Shown here: piece after piece, positions 1 through 9,606 of the stretch | Numbering within the stretch: the stretch's first letter is position 1 | Layout of the letters: every line of letters starts with the position of its first letter | Source: Acidicapsa dinghuensis | GTDB taxonomy: Bacteria > Acidobacteriota > Terriglobia > Terriglobales > Acidobacteriaceae | DNA length: 64,000 nucleotides | Reading direction: 5' to 3' | Assembly (NCBI RefSeq): GCF_025685685.1 | Contig: NZ_JAGSYH010000004.1 | Coordinates: forward strand, 310,001-374,000 | Notes under the pieces: generated by a model | Seen by the model: the letters and a program-made list of their open reading frames with translations, nothing else | What the model was told of the DNA's origin: nothing | Database searches by the model: none | Position numbers and translations under genes: made by a program

Positions 1-1356
1 GAGCGGATGCAGAGCATTGGCGTCAAGACAGGTACAGTCGAGTACAAGCAACTGAGCGACGACATCCGCGCGACAGGCACCGTGGATATTGATGAGCGCC
101 TTCTCTCCTACGTGCAAGTACGGTTTCCCGGCTATATCCGCCAGGTTTTCGCCAATGCAACTTATCAGTACGTCCATAAAGGGGAACCGCTCTTTACCGT
201 GTACAGTCCGGATCTCGTGGCAACCCAACAGGAATATCTACTGGCACAACAGAACCAGAAGGCATTGCAGTCAAGCAGTGTCGATGGCGTGGCGTCTGGA
301 GCAGCGACGCTCTCCAACGCCGCCGAGCAACGCTTAGAGCAATGGGACGTTCCCGCGAATGAAATCGCCAAACTAAAGCAAACGGGCAAGCCAGTCACCG
401 ATCTCACAATCTATTCACCGGTGTCGGGTTATATCACCGAACGCAACGCTCTGCCGAATCTGTATGTCGAGCCATCGACTCGGCTATATACCGTGGCCGA
501 CCTCTCCCGAGTCTGGGTCAATGCGCAAATCTTTCAGGACGACATCGGTCTCCTAAAACCGGGAGATGCCGCCGTCATCACAGTGGACTCCTATCCGGGC
601 CGCAATTTCGCAGGTCTGATCGAAGACATTCTGCCGCAAGTGGATATGGCAACTAGGACAGTTCGAGTGCGTCTGGCGATCGACAATCCAGGCCTCAAAT
701 TGAAGCCGGGAATGTTTGTCAATGTGGGACTGAAGACAAACCTGGGCCGCCAGCTTGTTGTACCTGCATCGGCGGTCTTCCAATCTGGCACACGGCAACT
801 GGTCTTTCTGAACCACGGAAACGGCAGCCTGGAACCAAAGGAACTCTCCGTAGGCCCGCGAGTCGGCGATGACTTTGTGGTGCTCAAAGGTTTAGAAGCT
901 CATCAGTCCATCGTCACGTCGGCCAACTTCCTCATCGACTCCGAAAGCCAGCTACAAGCGGCAGCAGGGTCATTCGAGCCACCTCCTCCCGGTGCGGGAA
1001 ACAATGCTCCTACCGCAAATGCTCCTTCGGCTGCACAGGTGAACGTCAACTTCACCACCGATCCGAACCCGGCGAACAGAGGCAATAACATCCTTCGCGT
1101 CCGTCTGACCGGACCCGGAAATACGCCGATCACTGGTGCATCCGTAACGGTCACGTTCTATATGGCCGCGATGCCGGCAATGGGCATGGCTGCGATGAAT
1201 GCCAGTGCAACGCTGACGGAAAAAGGCAACGGCCTCTATGAAGGAAATGGCTCTCTCGGTTCCGGAGGTACATGGCAGGTGACCGTCACAGCCCAGAAGG
1301 ACGGTCAGACCATCGCTTCGAAGCAGTTGCGCGTAAACGCGACGGGAGGCATGTGA
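1..1356 (+). CDS. cusB: CusB-type RND efflux periplasmic adaptor (5' partial)
   Basis: Membrane-fusion adaptor of a heavy-metal RND efflux complex; it would link the inner-membrane pump encoded next to an outer-membrane channel. The frame is open from base 1, so the N-terminus (signal peptide and possible metal-binding domain) lies outside the window. Visible: the beta-barrel/lipoyl start typical of CusB (RATGTVDIDE), a helical hairpin rich in Q and A, a second lipoyl half (YSPVSGYITERNAL) and a membrane-proximal domain ending near residue 310. After a proline/alanine linker the last ~100 residues form an extra Ig-like domain resembling YtkA/FixH, with a Met-rich strand (MAAMPAMGMAAM) that could bind Cu(I) or Ag(I). 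The stop overlaps the start of cusA, so translation is probably coupled. Family call is firm; the metal is inferred. Confidence 0.9.
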   Translation, partial: ERMQSIGVKTGTVEYKQLSDDIRATGTVDIDERLLSYVQVRFPGYIRQVFANATYQYVHKGEPLFTVYSPDLVATQQEYLLAQQNQKALQSSSVDGVASGAATLSNAAEQRLEQWDVPANEIAKLKQTGKPVTDLTIYSPVSGYITERNALPNLYVEPSTRLYTVADLSRVWVNAQIFQDDIGLLKPGDAAVITVDSYPGRNFAGLIEDILPQVDMATRTVRVRLAIDNPGLKLKPGMFVNVGLKTNLGRQLVVPASAVFQSGTRQLVFLNHGNGSLEPKELSVGPRVGDDFVVLKGLEAHQSIVTSANFLIDSESQLQAAAGSFEPPPPGAGNNAPTANAPSAAQVNVNFTTDPNPANRGNNILRVRLTGPGNTPITGASVTVTFYMAAMPAMGMAAMNASATLTEKGNGLYEGNGSLGSGGTWQVTVTAQKDGQTIASKQLRVNATGGM

Positions 1357-4300
1357 TGCTGTCGAGAATAATCGAACTCTGCGCGCGCAATCGCTTTCTG
1401 GTCTTCGCTGCCGTCCTGATGCTGACCTTGGCTGGTATCTGGTCGCTTCAGCACGTGCCCTTAGACGCGCTGCCTGACATCTCCGATGTGCAGGTGGTCG
1501 TTCACACGAACTGGATGGGACAACCGCCCGACGTTATTGAAGATCAGGTAACGTACCCTATCGTCGCGAGTCTCTTGGCTGCGCCACATGTCAAGGCCGT
1601 GCGAGCCCAAACGATGTTTGGCGACTCCTATGTCTACGTGGTCTTTCAGGATGGAACGGATCTCTATTGGGCACGATCACGCGTCATTGAATACCTACAG
1701 CAGATCAGCGGGCGACTGCCGGAAAATGTCCATCCTTCGATTGGTCCCGATGCAACAGGGGCTGGCTGGGTCTATGAGTACGCCATCGTTGATAAGAGTG
1801 GCAAACACAGCCTTGCCGATCTGCGCAGTTTGCAAGACTGGCGTCTGCGCTATGCCCTCGAAACCGTACCGGGAGTCGCTGAAGTAGCGAGCATCGGTGG
1901 CTTCGTCCGCCAGTACCAGGTGCAACTCGACCCCAATAAGCTGCTCGCCTATGGCATTCAGCTTTCGACGGTAATAGACCGGGTCAAAGCGAGCACGAAC
2001 GAAGTTGGCGGACGCGTGCTCGATCTGAGCGGCGCGGAGTACATGATTCGCGGCCTCGGATACCTGCGTTCTCTGGATGACCTCGCAACAGTGGCAGTCG
2101 GCGCCAAGAATGGAACCCCGGTACTCCTCCGCGATCTGGGGACAGTGAGCTTTGGTCCGGACATCCGCGAAGGTGTTGCCGAGTGGAACGGCGAGGGCGA
2201 AACCGTTGGTGGCATCATCGTCATGCGACAGGGCATGAATGCGTTGGACGTTATCAATGGCGTGAAACAGAAGATGCGCGAGGTAGCACCGTCGCTGCCT
2301 CCCGGTGTCGAAATCATGCCGGGCTACGACCGATCCGGGCTGATCGATGCGTCCATCAAGACGCTGCAACGTGACCTCGTCGAAGAGGCCATTATCGTCA
2401 GTGTCGTCATCATTGTCTTTCTTTTTCATTTTCGTTCTGCCCTGATCGCTATCCTTGCTCTACCCATCGCGGTGCTGGTGGCGTTTGTTCCGATGTACTG
2501 GCTGGGCGTGACCTCGAACATTATGTCGCTGGGCGGTATTGCGCTGGCGATTGGCGTGCTTGTAGACGCCTCGATTGTGATGGTCGAGAACGGATATCGT
2601 CATTTGTCGGAGAGGCAGGAAAATAGCTCAGAGCTAGTGTCGGAGCCGGAGCGAAGGGAAATTCTTATCAACGCGGCCAAACAGGTCGGTCCAGCCCTGT
2701 TCTTTTCGCTGCTCATTATCGTGGTTTCCTTCCTGCCAGTCTTTCTACTGGAAGCACAGGAGGGACGCATGTTCCGTCCGCTGGCCTGGACCAAGACACT
2801 GGCGGTCGGTTCATCTTCCATCTTGGCCATCACCCTGGTGCCGGTCCTGATGGTGCTGCTCATTCGTGGGAAATTGCGACCGGAGAACACGAATCCAATC
2901 TCACGAGTCACACAGGCGATCTATCTGCCGATTCTTCGTTGGTGTCTGCGGCACCGCTGGCTAACCATCGCCGTCAACCTGATCTTTCTAGTTGCAACCT
3001 TTCCCATGGCGACAAAGCTAGGCAGCCAATTCATGCCGCCGCTCTTTGAAGGGTCGACGTTGTATATGCCTACGGCTCTTCCAGGCATCTCTATCGAGCA
3101 AGCGAAGGTGTTGCTCCAGCAGCAGGACAGGATTCTTCATGGCTTCCCAGAGGTAGCCAGCGTATTCGGCGCCGTGGGCCGCTCCGATAGCGCCACAGAC
3201 AACGCGCCTCTCGATATGTACGACACCACCGTGATGCTCAAGCCGCGCGAGCAATGGCCTGCGGGCATGACTTACGAGAAGCTCATCCAGGAGATGGACG
3301 ACAAGCTCCAGTTTCCGGGACTCTCGAACACATGGACAATGCCGGTTGAGAACAGACTCGATATGGAGTTGACCGGAATCAAGACTCCGTTGGGCCTCAA
3401 GGTGCAGGGCGCAGACGTAAATGGCATCCAACAGCTCGCTTCGCAGATACAGAGTCTTTTGTCCGGCCTGCCTGCGCTTCGGTCGGTTTTCTCCGAGAAG
3501 GTCGCACAGGGTTTCTATGTAAATGTCGATGTGAATCGGCCCGAAGCCGCCCGCTATGGCCTAACCATCGCGGATGTTCAAACTGCAGTTGCTTCCGGCA
3601 TCGGGGGCGAGAACATTGCAGAAACTATCGAGGGTCGGGAGCGCTATCCCATCAACGTCCGCTACCAGCGAGACTTTCGCGACAACATCGACAAGATGCG
3701 CGGCGTCCTGATCGGCACTCCAACCGGAGCCCAGATCCCGCTGGGGCAAGTAGCGAGAATTTCCTTCAGTCGTGGGCCCGCCATGATTCGAGATGAGGAC
3801 GGCTCACTTACCGGTTACATCTACATCGACCTCAAAAACAGCGACTATGGCGGCTTCGTCACTCAGGCAAACAGGCTACTGCATGACAAGCTGACTCTTC
3901 CCGCTGGCTATTCTTTCCAATGGTCGGGTGAATACGAACTGGAACAACGTGCGCGACAACGACTGCAGCTCATACTACCGGTGGTGTTCTTCGTGATCTT
4001 CCTGCTGCTTTATCTGGTATTTCACTCCGTTGCGGAGGCGTTGGTTCTCATCTTCCCAACTATTTATGCAATGAGCGGAGGGCTGCTACTCCAGTGGCTT
4101 CTGAGGTACAACTTCAGCGTTGCGGTTGCGGTGGGCTACATCGCTCTCTTTGGCATCGCTGTAGAAACCGGCGTGGTTATGGTCGTGTATCTCCATGAAG
4201 CTCTTGAGAGCAGAAGGCAGGCGAGAAAACCACTCACAAATCAGGATGTGGAGGAAGCTGCCATTGAGGGGGCCGTCCACCGTCTTCGGCCAAAGCTGAT

Positions 4301-4493
4301 GACTGTTTGCGCTGTTCTCGCCAGCTTGGTTCCGATTCTCTGGGAATCCGGTATCGGCTCCGATGTAATGAAGCCTATCGCCGCGCCGATTGTCGGCGGC
4401 ATGATCACTTCGACGATTCATGTCTTGATTCTGGTGCCTGTCTTCTTCGTCATGATGAAGGAGCGGGAGCTACGGAAAGAACACCTGCACTAG
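1356..4493 (+). CDS. cusA: CusA/CzcA-type heavy-metal RND efflux pump
   Basis: Inner-membrane proton-driven pump of 1045 aa, the usual length for CusA (about 1047). The ATG at 1356 shares its A with the TGA of the adaptor gene, which argues against the longer upstream in-frame reading. Twelve membrane segments in two halves are apparent. D404 in the motif [14 protein letters not shown] matches the proton-relay Asp of transmembrane helix 4. The second periplasmic half contains the segment [18 protein letters not shown], diagnostic of the monovalent-metal (Cu/Ag) branch, and Met residues suited to metal relay. With cusB this is the end of an efflux operon whose outer-membrane factor, if present, lies upstream of the window. 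Substrate (Cu/Ag rather than Co/Zn/Cd) is inferred from motif similarity only. Confidence 0.93.
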   Translation: MLSRIIELCARNRFLVFAAVLMLTLAGIWSLQHVPLDALPDISDVQVVVHTNWMGQPPDVIEDQVTYPIVASLLAAPHVKAVRAQTMFGDSYVYVVFQDGTDLYWARSRVIEYLQQISGRLPENVHPSIGPDATGAGWVYEYAIVDKSGKHSLADLRSLQDWRLRYALETVPGVAEVASIGGFVRQYQVQLDPNKLLAYGIQLSTVIDRVKASTNEVGGRVLDLSGAEYMIRGLGYLRSLDDLATVAVGAKNGTPVLLRDLGTVSFGPDIREGVAEWNGEGETVGGIIVMRQGMNALDVINGVKQKMREVAPSLPPGVEIMPGYDRSGLIDASIKTLQRDLVEEAIIVSVVIIVFLFHFRSALIAILALPIAVLVAFVPMYWLGVTSNIMSLGGIALAIGVLVDASIVMVENGYRHLSERQENSSELVSEPERREILINAAKQVGPALFFSLLIIVVSFLPVFLLEAQEGRMFRPLAWTKTLAVGSSSILAITLVPVLMVLLIRGKLRPENTNPISRVTQAIYLPILRWCLRHRWLTIAVNLIFLVATFPMATKLGSQFMPPLFEGSTLYMPTALPGISIEQAKVLLQQQDRILHGFPEVASVFGAVGRSDSATDNAPLDMYDTTVMLKPREQWPAGMTYEKLIQEMDDKLQFPGLSNTWTMPVENRLDMELTGIKTPLGLKVQGADVNGIQQLASQIQSLLSGLPALRSVFSEKVAQGFYVNVDVNRPEAARYGLTIADVQTAVASGIGGENIAETIEGRERYPINVRYQRDFRDNIDKMRGVLIGTPTGAQIPLGQVARISFSRGPAMIRDEDGSLTGYIYIDLKNSDYGGFVTQANRLLHDKLTLPAGYSFQWSGEYELEQRARQRLQLILPVVFFVIFLLLYLVFHSVAEALVLIFPTIYAMSGGLLLQWLLRYNFSVAVAVGYIALFGIAVETGVVMVVYLHEALESRRQARKPLTNQDVEEAAIEGAVHRLRPKLMTVCAVLASLVPILWESGIGSDVMKPIAAPIVGGMITSTIHVLILVPVFFVMMKERELRKEHLH

Positions 4494-5200
4494 CGAAATC
4501 AGGATTTCGGCGGCGGGAGTGATTCGATACTGGGAACGTATGGACATTCATCGCCGCATTCATGGTGGCTAGTATCTGAGCATTTTGCTCCAACTCTGCC
4601 GTGAGCTTCTGCTTCGCGGTTGCCGGCGGCACAATGCCGTTCATCCGCAGATATTCCACCATTTGGCCGTAGTAGTCATTCCCATGTGCAGCGGCAAATG
4701 CGGCGATCGTCACCCTTGTACTGAACCCGTCATCGGCTTAATGGCCACAAACGCATTTTCTGCCGCAATGGTCGCTATGGCCCCGTGTGCATAGACGAAT
4801 GAAGCTTGCAGGGCCGCCACCGCGTCGTTTCTAGTCGTAATTGACCGGATCGCCTTCACATCCGGTCAGGTTTAACGCCGCTCCAACCGAAGAAGAAGTA
4901 ATTCGCCTGCACCAGGTGGGTCACCTGCGCCACAAAGGTGCGCACAGTGTCGAATTGCGTCGTCTGGTTCGCGGCGAAGATACCTTGCGCTGGTACGAAG
5001 TTGTACTTATTAGCGGGCATCGCCTTTGCTGCCTCGACTACTTGAAATTCCATCGTGGATAGCGAACCGTTCAGCGCTTTCGCGGGGTCTTCCTTTGTAC
5101 CCACCGGTGGGGACGGTGGTGTCCTCTCGCCTGTGAGCGCAACTGCCCACTACCACACGAGATCCCAGCAGCTGCAAGAACCAGAGTGCGAATACGCATT
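4450..5200 (-). pseudogene. DinB-family protein, multiply frameshifted
   Basis: Three reading frames on the minus strand must be joined to rebuild one DinB/DUF664-like four-helix protein. The start (minus-strand ATG at 5200, reading MRIRTLVLAAAG) looks like a signal peptide. After a frame change near 5105 the first helices read FAANQTTQFDTVRTFVAQVTHLVQANYFFFG (quoted in part: TVRTFVAQVTHLVQ) and stop at 4856. A third frame carries FVYAHGAIATIAAENAF and stops near 4715, where a small deletion is likely, and the last part reads [20 protein letters not shown], typical of the DinB C-terminal helix. DinB-like proteins are metal-binding thiol transferase-like folds, often uncharacterised. At least three disruptions make this a dead gene. 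Its tail overlaps the 3' end of cusA convergently. Confidence 0.75.
4494..4509 (+). terminator. Short hairpin directly after cusA
   Basis: A perfect 7-bp inverted repeat (CGAAATC / GATTTCG) separated by 2 nt begins one base after the cusA stop. There is no U-tract, so it is only a weak terminator or a mRNA 3'-end stabiliser candidate. Confidence 0.3.
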
Positions 5201-5389
5201 GTTTATCCTCGATCCAAATTTGTTTAAAGGGGACTCCAGCGTAGACAGGCCTTCTCTACTGTCGTCTGACGTGGTGCATCCTGGGCCACTCGGTATCTGA
5301 CGTGACCCAGAATCTCTCTCACAACCTCCAGCCTGGACTTTCACACAACACAGGTTGGAATTACATGATATCGAGCTCCGAAAATGTCC

Positions 5390-6664
5390 CTATCGCACCG
5401 ATTGACCATGTCCGGCGGTTCTCGATAACAGCAGCTTCTTAAAATCCGCGGGTGGATCAAACTGCGGATGCTCTCCTACGACGTCCGCTACAGACCTGCC
5501 AAAACTTTCGTCAACAGGCGTAGCAACAAAGGCGTCTATCTCGCCCGTATGCGGCCCGTGGAGTACGACCGCCATACCCGAGATTTGGCCTTTATCGTTG
5601 ATCTGGTTGGCCATGGTTGCGTAGAGGTTAGAATTTTCTGGAAACAGCTTATTGAGGTTGATCGGCTTGCCGTTTATCCAGATCAATGCATGAGACCACT
5701 TGAACTGAGAGTCCAACGCGCTTCCCACCACTAGACCCTGGTTGTTGATGGCTTCGCCCAGGGCGAGAATATCTCCCGGCAAGGCTTTGAGGACAGTGAG
5801 CGTTTGGTCCTCCCAAAGAGCGGCGGAGAAGAATGTGCCGTTGCTGACTGTCCCAACAATCTGGCCCTGGTCGTTAATGCCATAGGCCTCATTAGATCCC
5901 AAAAACCCGAGATCAGGAAGCGAGATCGGACTCCCATATTCCCATAACACGGCGTGATTGGCTGTGCCGCTGCAAGTTCCCGAGTAGCCAACGGTATCGC
6001 CTTGACTATTGATGTCGACCGCTTCTGAATCTTGATCGTTACCCAGAGGAAGAAGAACTTGAGCTTTGCCGTTTTCCCACAACACACCCAGGTCAATCCG
6101 ATTATTGGTCGTGTTCGCCGGGCATGTCGAGTCCACGTCGCCGTTTTCCGCAAATCCTGCCACTTGTCCGCTATTGTTGATTGCGCTGGCCTGCCCATTA
6201 TTCCCTCCAAGCGTTGGCAGAGCGCTCATGCTTCCGTTTTGCCAGAAAAACGGGCGGCACGTCAGCCCCGTGCCGAAGGCGCAAATGTCTTCGCCGTTGG
6301 GGTCCTTTACACCCGTCTCCGCATAACCCACTGCCTGACCCCTTTCGTTGATCCCGCCATAGTTCACAAAACTGTTCTTTCCTCCGAGCGTGCCGAGGTC
6401 GAAGTTGATTCCATCGATGTCTATCGCTGCACGGCCTCCTAGAAGTGCCACGACGAAATCCTCCTTTCCCGGCGGCATTTGTCCTTCCATGATCTCCGTC
6501 CATCCGCGATTGTTGAGACCCATGGCACAACCTAAATTCGAGTTGTCTAGATGTCCCAAATCGGTGACTTTGTAGTGCGTTTGAGCGAACGCATCGCTGA
6601 AGCAAGCCACAACAATCGTCGTAACCCATAGTTTTCGGAAATTGCGCTGACTAAGGATGTTCAT
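5390..6664 (-). CDS. Exported HAF-repeat protein
   Basis: 424-aa protein with a signal peptide (hydrophobic stretch LWVTTIVVACFSDAFA) followed by repeated units of the extracellular HAF family, each centred on motifs such as DLGTLGG, AINNSGQVAGFAENG and GINDQGQIVGTVSNG. Such repeats fold as a beta-propeller-like sheet array; the function is unknown and they are frequent in Acidobacteriota. The ATG at 6664 is preferred over the upstream in-frame start at 6709 because a purine-rich ribosome site (GAGGAAGAGAGGAAG) lies immediately before it and the signal peptide then starts correctly. Transcribed away from the tetR-like gene; nothing nearby points to a pathway. Confidence 0.8.
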   Translation of the reverse strand: MNILSQRNFRKLWVTTIVVACFSDAFAQTHYKVTDLGHLDNSNLGCAMGLNNRGWTEIMEGQMPPGKEDFVVALLGGRAAIDIDGINFDLGTLGGKNSFVNYGGINERGQAVGYAETGVKDPNGEDICAFGTGLTCRPFFWQNGSMSALPTLGGNNGQASAINNSGQVAGFAENGDVDSTCPANTTNNRIDLGVLWENGKAQVLLPLGNDQDSEAVDINSQGDTVGYSGTCSGTANHAVLWEYGSPISLPDLGFLGSNEAYGINDQGQIVGTVSNGTFFSAALWEDQTLTVLKALPGDILALGEAINNQGLVVGSALDSQFKWSHALIWINGKPINLNKLFPENSNLYATMANQINDKGQISGMAVVLHGPHTGEIDAFVATPVDESFGRSVADVVGEHPQFDPPADFKKLLLSRTAGHGQSVR

Positions 6665-7012
6665 ATCTTCCTCTCTTCCTCTCCGTAAAGTCGTAGACCG
6701 GGATGACAAGCGACTTCAGTCATGCACCTCTAGGTGCTCTGACCGTTAGCATGCAGTTGGGAATATAGGTAGCTCACAAATTCACAGAACACCTGCTTTG
6801 TGTGAAGTGCAGGTGGCCTTCCATCTTTCCAACGATTACGTGAGCCTACAGGTTCAACTCTTCAGAGGCAGGAAACGAGTGACCGGCTCACAATATCGAG
6901 GACCTGGTCTCAAACGGCGGACGATGTTTTTTTCCAACTTTCCATAGACATCGGCCTGAGGGCTACGAAATCGAGAATACCGGCGAGCATGACTCAACGC
7001 ATTCCATTGTGA
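6665..7012. other. Intergenic region between HAF-repeat gene and tetR-like gene
   Basis: About 350 bp without a credible gene. It must hold the minus-strand promoter of the HAF-repeat gene, but I see no clear consensus for it. The right edge runs into the tetR-like promoter. Confidence 0.4.
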
Positions 7013-7041
7013 TTGACAGGCGAGCGATCAACATACATACT
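7013..7041 (+). promoter_or_regulatory. Sigma70-type promoter of the tetR-like gene
   Basis: A perfect -35 TTGACA (7013-7018), a 17-bp spacer and a -10 CATACT (7036-7041, 4 of 6 consensus). The predicted start of transcription falls at about 7048-7049, exactly on the ATG, so the message would be leaderless. Confidence 0.65.
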
Positions 7042-7061
7042 TGTCGGTATGTTGATCGCTC
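7022..7061. promoter_or_regulatory. 15-bp inverted repeat, probable TetR-family operator
   Basis: Arms GAGCGATCAACATAC (7022-7036) and GTATGTTGATCGCTC (7047-7061) are perfect inverted repeats around a 10-bp spacer; the inner CATAC...GTATG is itself palindromic. It covers the spacer and -10 of the promoter and the start codon, so binding of the encoded repressor would block its own transcription. Confidence 0.7.
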
Positions 7062-7729
7062 ACGCGAAGACGCCAAAGCTCCGTGATCCAGAGCGTACTA
7101 GGAAACGCTTGCTGCAAGCGGCCTTTCGGGAGGTCCACCGATCAGGCTTCCAGGGTGCCGGCATCGATACAATTCTCGCCGCCACCAATGTCACCAAGGG
7201 AGCGCTCTATTATCACTTCGGTAGCAAAGAAGTTCTTGGATATGCCATCGTCGACGAAGTCATCGCAAAGATTGTTCACGACGGTTGGTTAAGTCCTCTG
7301 CTTGCCAGCGGACAGCCAATTGACATCTTGATTGGCATCGTCCGGCGCATATCAGTTCGGCCCGAAGACATTCGAACCGGTTGTCCGCTGCTCAATTTAG
7401 CAACCGAGATGTCTCCTGTGGACGAGCAGTTCCGCAAGCGCCTGGAGAAGCTTTTCCTTGCCTGGCAGGAAGGCGTAGCTGCGCTTTTGCGAAGAGGACA
7501 GTCCGAAGGAACAGTTCGCCGCGACTTGAATCCAGAGGAGAGTGCCAGTTTTTTGGTTGCCATGGTCGAGGGTTACGCCTCGTTGGCGAAGAATGCTCAA
7601 GATGCCAAGGTGTGGGAAGTGGGAATTAGAAACATCGTGGGGTGGTTGAGGTCTCTTCGCGCGCCACGACAATCTCCAAAAGGCAGACGGCCGGCCGCTA
7701 AAAGGCGTGTTGTCCAGCTAGGGCGATGA
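7049..7729 (+). CDS. TetR/AcrR-family transcriptional regulator
   Basis: 226-aa TetR repressor. The N-terminal helix-turn-helix covers about residues 14-62 (TRKRLLQAAFREV, then TNVTKGALYYHFGSKEVL, the classical TetR recognition helix). The rest is the helical ligand-binding/dimerisation domain of the TetR_C_11/YxaF-like kind (TGCPLLNLATEMSPVDEQFR), followed by a basic C-terminal tail. An upstream TTG at 7013 is in frame but is the -35 box of the promoter; no ribosome site precedes the ATG at 7049, consistent with leaderless translation. The operator over the start codon indicates autorepression. The target operon and ligand are unknown; the nearest genes do not form an obvious regulon with it. 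Confidence 0.88.
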   Translation: MLIAHAKTPKLRDPERTRKRLLQAAFREVHRSGFQGAGIDTILAATNVTKGALYYHFGSKEVLGYAIVDEVIAKIVHDGWLSPLLASGQPIDILIGIVRRISVRPEDIRTGCPLLNLATEMSPVDEQFRKRLEKLFLAWQEGVAALLRRGQSEGTVRRDLNPEESASFLVAMVEGYASLAKNAQDAKVWEVGIRNIVGWLRSLRAPRQSPKGRRPAAKRRVVQLGR

Positions 7730-7888
7730 TTTCAGTTTAGGGAACGCCATGAGTCGAAGGAAATCGGCGATCGCACGTTATCTGAGGTTCGCTCTATCCC
7801 AGAAGTCACTCGAGTTCATGTAGAAGTAGCGCGTGCGTCATCCTCAATCGCGCAGCAGAAATCGAAACGAAAGAACAAGGGGTTCGTC

Positions 7889-8506
7889 ATGAGCGCCCGC
7901 ACGATTCAGGACCAGGCCGTTGCCCGTAAAACCTTTGTTCAGCGAGCTGCTCAAGTGGATGCAATCGCCCCGGCTGGTCCACTTCGGGGGACGGCGATGT
8001 TCTCCGTCAAAAGTAAAAGGGGCCTTAGGTCTGGAACGACGGAGGACCAGTGTTTCGAAGCTGTAGGTTCATCATCGCCTCCGGTCATTCGAGTTGATGC
8101 TGCGAGCCTCATGCGAGTCTCGCGGCAGTTGGAGAACATGGCGAAAAGACAGGGTCCGCGAATCGCGTTCAAGGCAAAGGGCACTATTTTATTGTTGGAT
8201 CTATTCGATATTGTGGCGGTGCAAGCCGAAGGTAATTACGTCTTGTTGCAACACCGTCCTCATTCCTATCTGGTTCACGAATCCCTCTCCTCCATGGCGG
8301 ATAAGCTCAAACCCTATGGTTTTATTCGCATCCACCGATCGGTCGTTGTGAACATCTCGGCAGTTGAGGAGATCCAACCTCTACCTACGGGGGAATACAG
8401 GCTACGTATAAGAGACGGGAGGGAATACTTAGTAACACGTACGTACAAACGCAACCTCAGAGATCTGGCTCAGCTCTGGGTAGGGACAGAACGGCTTTGC
8501 AGATGA
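7889..8506 (+). CDS. LytTR-domain DNA-binding protein
   Basis: 205-aa protein whose C-terminal half (about residues 95-200) is a LytTR DNA-binding domain: LFDIVAVQAEGNYVLLQ, GFIRIHRSVVVNISAVEEI, then LVTRTYKRNLRDLAQLW. LytTR domains bind imperfect direct repeats through beta-strands. The first ~90 residues are low in recognisable structure, with no receiver domain and no membrane segment, so it is not a classical two-component regulator. The ATG follows AAGGGG at a normal distance. It stands alone between the tetR-like gene and the AbiEii remnant. Targets unknown. Confidence 0.82.
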   Translation: MSARTIQDQAVARKTFVQRAAQVDAIAPAGPLRGTAMFSVKSKRGLRSGTTEDQCFEAVGSSSPPVIRVDAASLMRVSRQLENMAKRQGPRIAFKAKGTILLLDLFDIVAVQAEGNYVLLQHRPHSYLVHESLSSMADKLKPYGFIRIHRSVVVNISAVEEIQPLPTGEYRLRIRDGREYLVTRTYKRNLRDLAQLWVGTERLCR

Positions 8507-8687
8507 CAGAAGGTATAGTTTCATAAAAAAGTGGGATGAGCCGGTGCTCCGAAGAAGGAGCAGGCTGTTCCCATGAAGAAGCGAGCGCAGCACCACTTTG
8601 CGCAAGTTCCACACAGAGAGGTCAAGACCGAGCTAACAGTTCGCAGCTGCCTTAGCGATGTCTGGACCTCAAGCGCTTGATCGCTGG

Positions 8688-9176
8688 TCACGCTGCGGCC
8701 CAAGACTTTGACGGTTCCCAATGGAGGCGACCTTCACCATTCAGGATTTCAGGCTGCATCAGTGGCATAACTGACTCCCGGATGGAAGCTGCGACACTCT
8801 CAAAGGATGATGGTTGAATGTAAAACTTATTTTTGACGACGAATGCGTTCCACTGTGCCACTTTTGTCGTGTCTTTGAAGAACTCTTCTGTCAAAGCTGT
8901 GGGCGTTTCAGTGATCGGAAGAGCCGTTTTGCGGCGTCGAAAGGTACGTTGAATCGCGCTAACAAGCAGCTCACTCTCGAAGTGGAAAAGCTCCGACAAG
9001 GTCTTCAGATCGTGAAAGTCCTTCATACGCGTATTTGCCATTCCAAGCTTGACCATAGCTTCAAATTTCTCGGCAATGACTGTCTTGCGCGGATAGTAAA
9101 GTAGCTGCGGTGCAGGGCTTTGCAGCAATGTTGGAAAGTCCGTTTCGATGGGACCCGGCGTTACGGCATCACCAAA
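8688..9176 (-). pseudogene. AbiEii-type nucleotidyltransferase toxin, C-terminal remnant
   Basis: About 160 residues match the C-terminal half of AbiEii/AbiGii toxin-family proteins (DUF1814): FGDAVTPGPIETDFPTLL, YYPRKTVIAEKFEAMVKLGM, NTRMKDFHDLKTLSELFHF. The catalytic N-terminal nucleotidyltransferase half, with its GG..RxT..D signature, is missing: upstream of about 9176 the same frame (open to 9365) reads as unrelated Arg/Ser-rich translation. No AbiEi antitoxin gene is present. Members of the family nucleotidylate tRNA in phage-exclusion or toxin-antitoxin systems. This is a relic of an earlier defence locus, cut by a recombination junction near 9180. Confidence 0.7.
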
Positions 9177-9606
9177 GACGGCGAACGCTGCTTCTGTGCG
9201 GGGGGAGCGATCAGCCGGCAGAACTCTTGCCCCGGCCAACTTTGTGGAGGAGGTTGGCCGCGAGAACATTTTGCTGAACGTGCTAGCCGCCCTCGACCGC
9301 GCCCTCGAGATCGGAGCCAACTTCAGCGGGATTGGTCCCGAGATCGCCCGCAGTATGTTGAGCATGAAGATCTAGGCCACAAATCTTCGGCGAGCGCGCT
9401 TCGCAGATTTTGTGAAATACTGATGCCGAACTTCAGAATGCTCCTGTCGCAAATTGGGGCCGTCCGAAGGTGGAGTTTGATGAGTTGTGAACATTCTGGG
9501 CAATGATCGTACAGCGACCGTACAGGCAACTTGGAAATCATGGCAGTCAAGCCATTTAGGACATTCCCAGAATCAATAACTTGCGTGTTTTCAAGGCGAA
9601 TGTCCG
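9177..9606. other. Junction region between AbiEii remnant and left attachment repeat
   Basis: No intact gene. The plus strand from about 9225 to 9375 reads FVEEVGRENILLNVLAALDR and onward to a stop in a protein-like manner and may be the tail of a lost gene; I do not recognise it. Between 9376 and 9606 I see nothing coding. The minus-strand reading across the attachment repeat, starting MVEAAGVE, is the usual artefact of an RNA 3' end read backwards. Confidence 0.3.

Noticed and set aside
1695..2429. 244-aa minus-strand frame inside cusA
   Set aside because: Lies wholly within a certain pump gene, and its translation has no family resemblance.
5150..5344. 64-aa minus-strand frame before the DinB pseudogene
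   Set aside because: Poor composition; the plausible start of the decayed gene (ATG at 5200) is in another frame.
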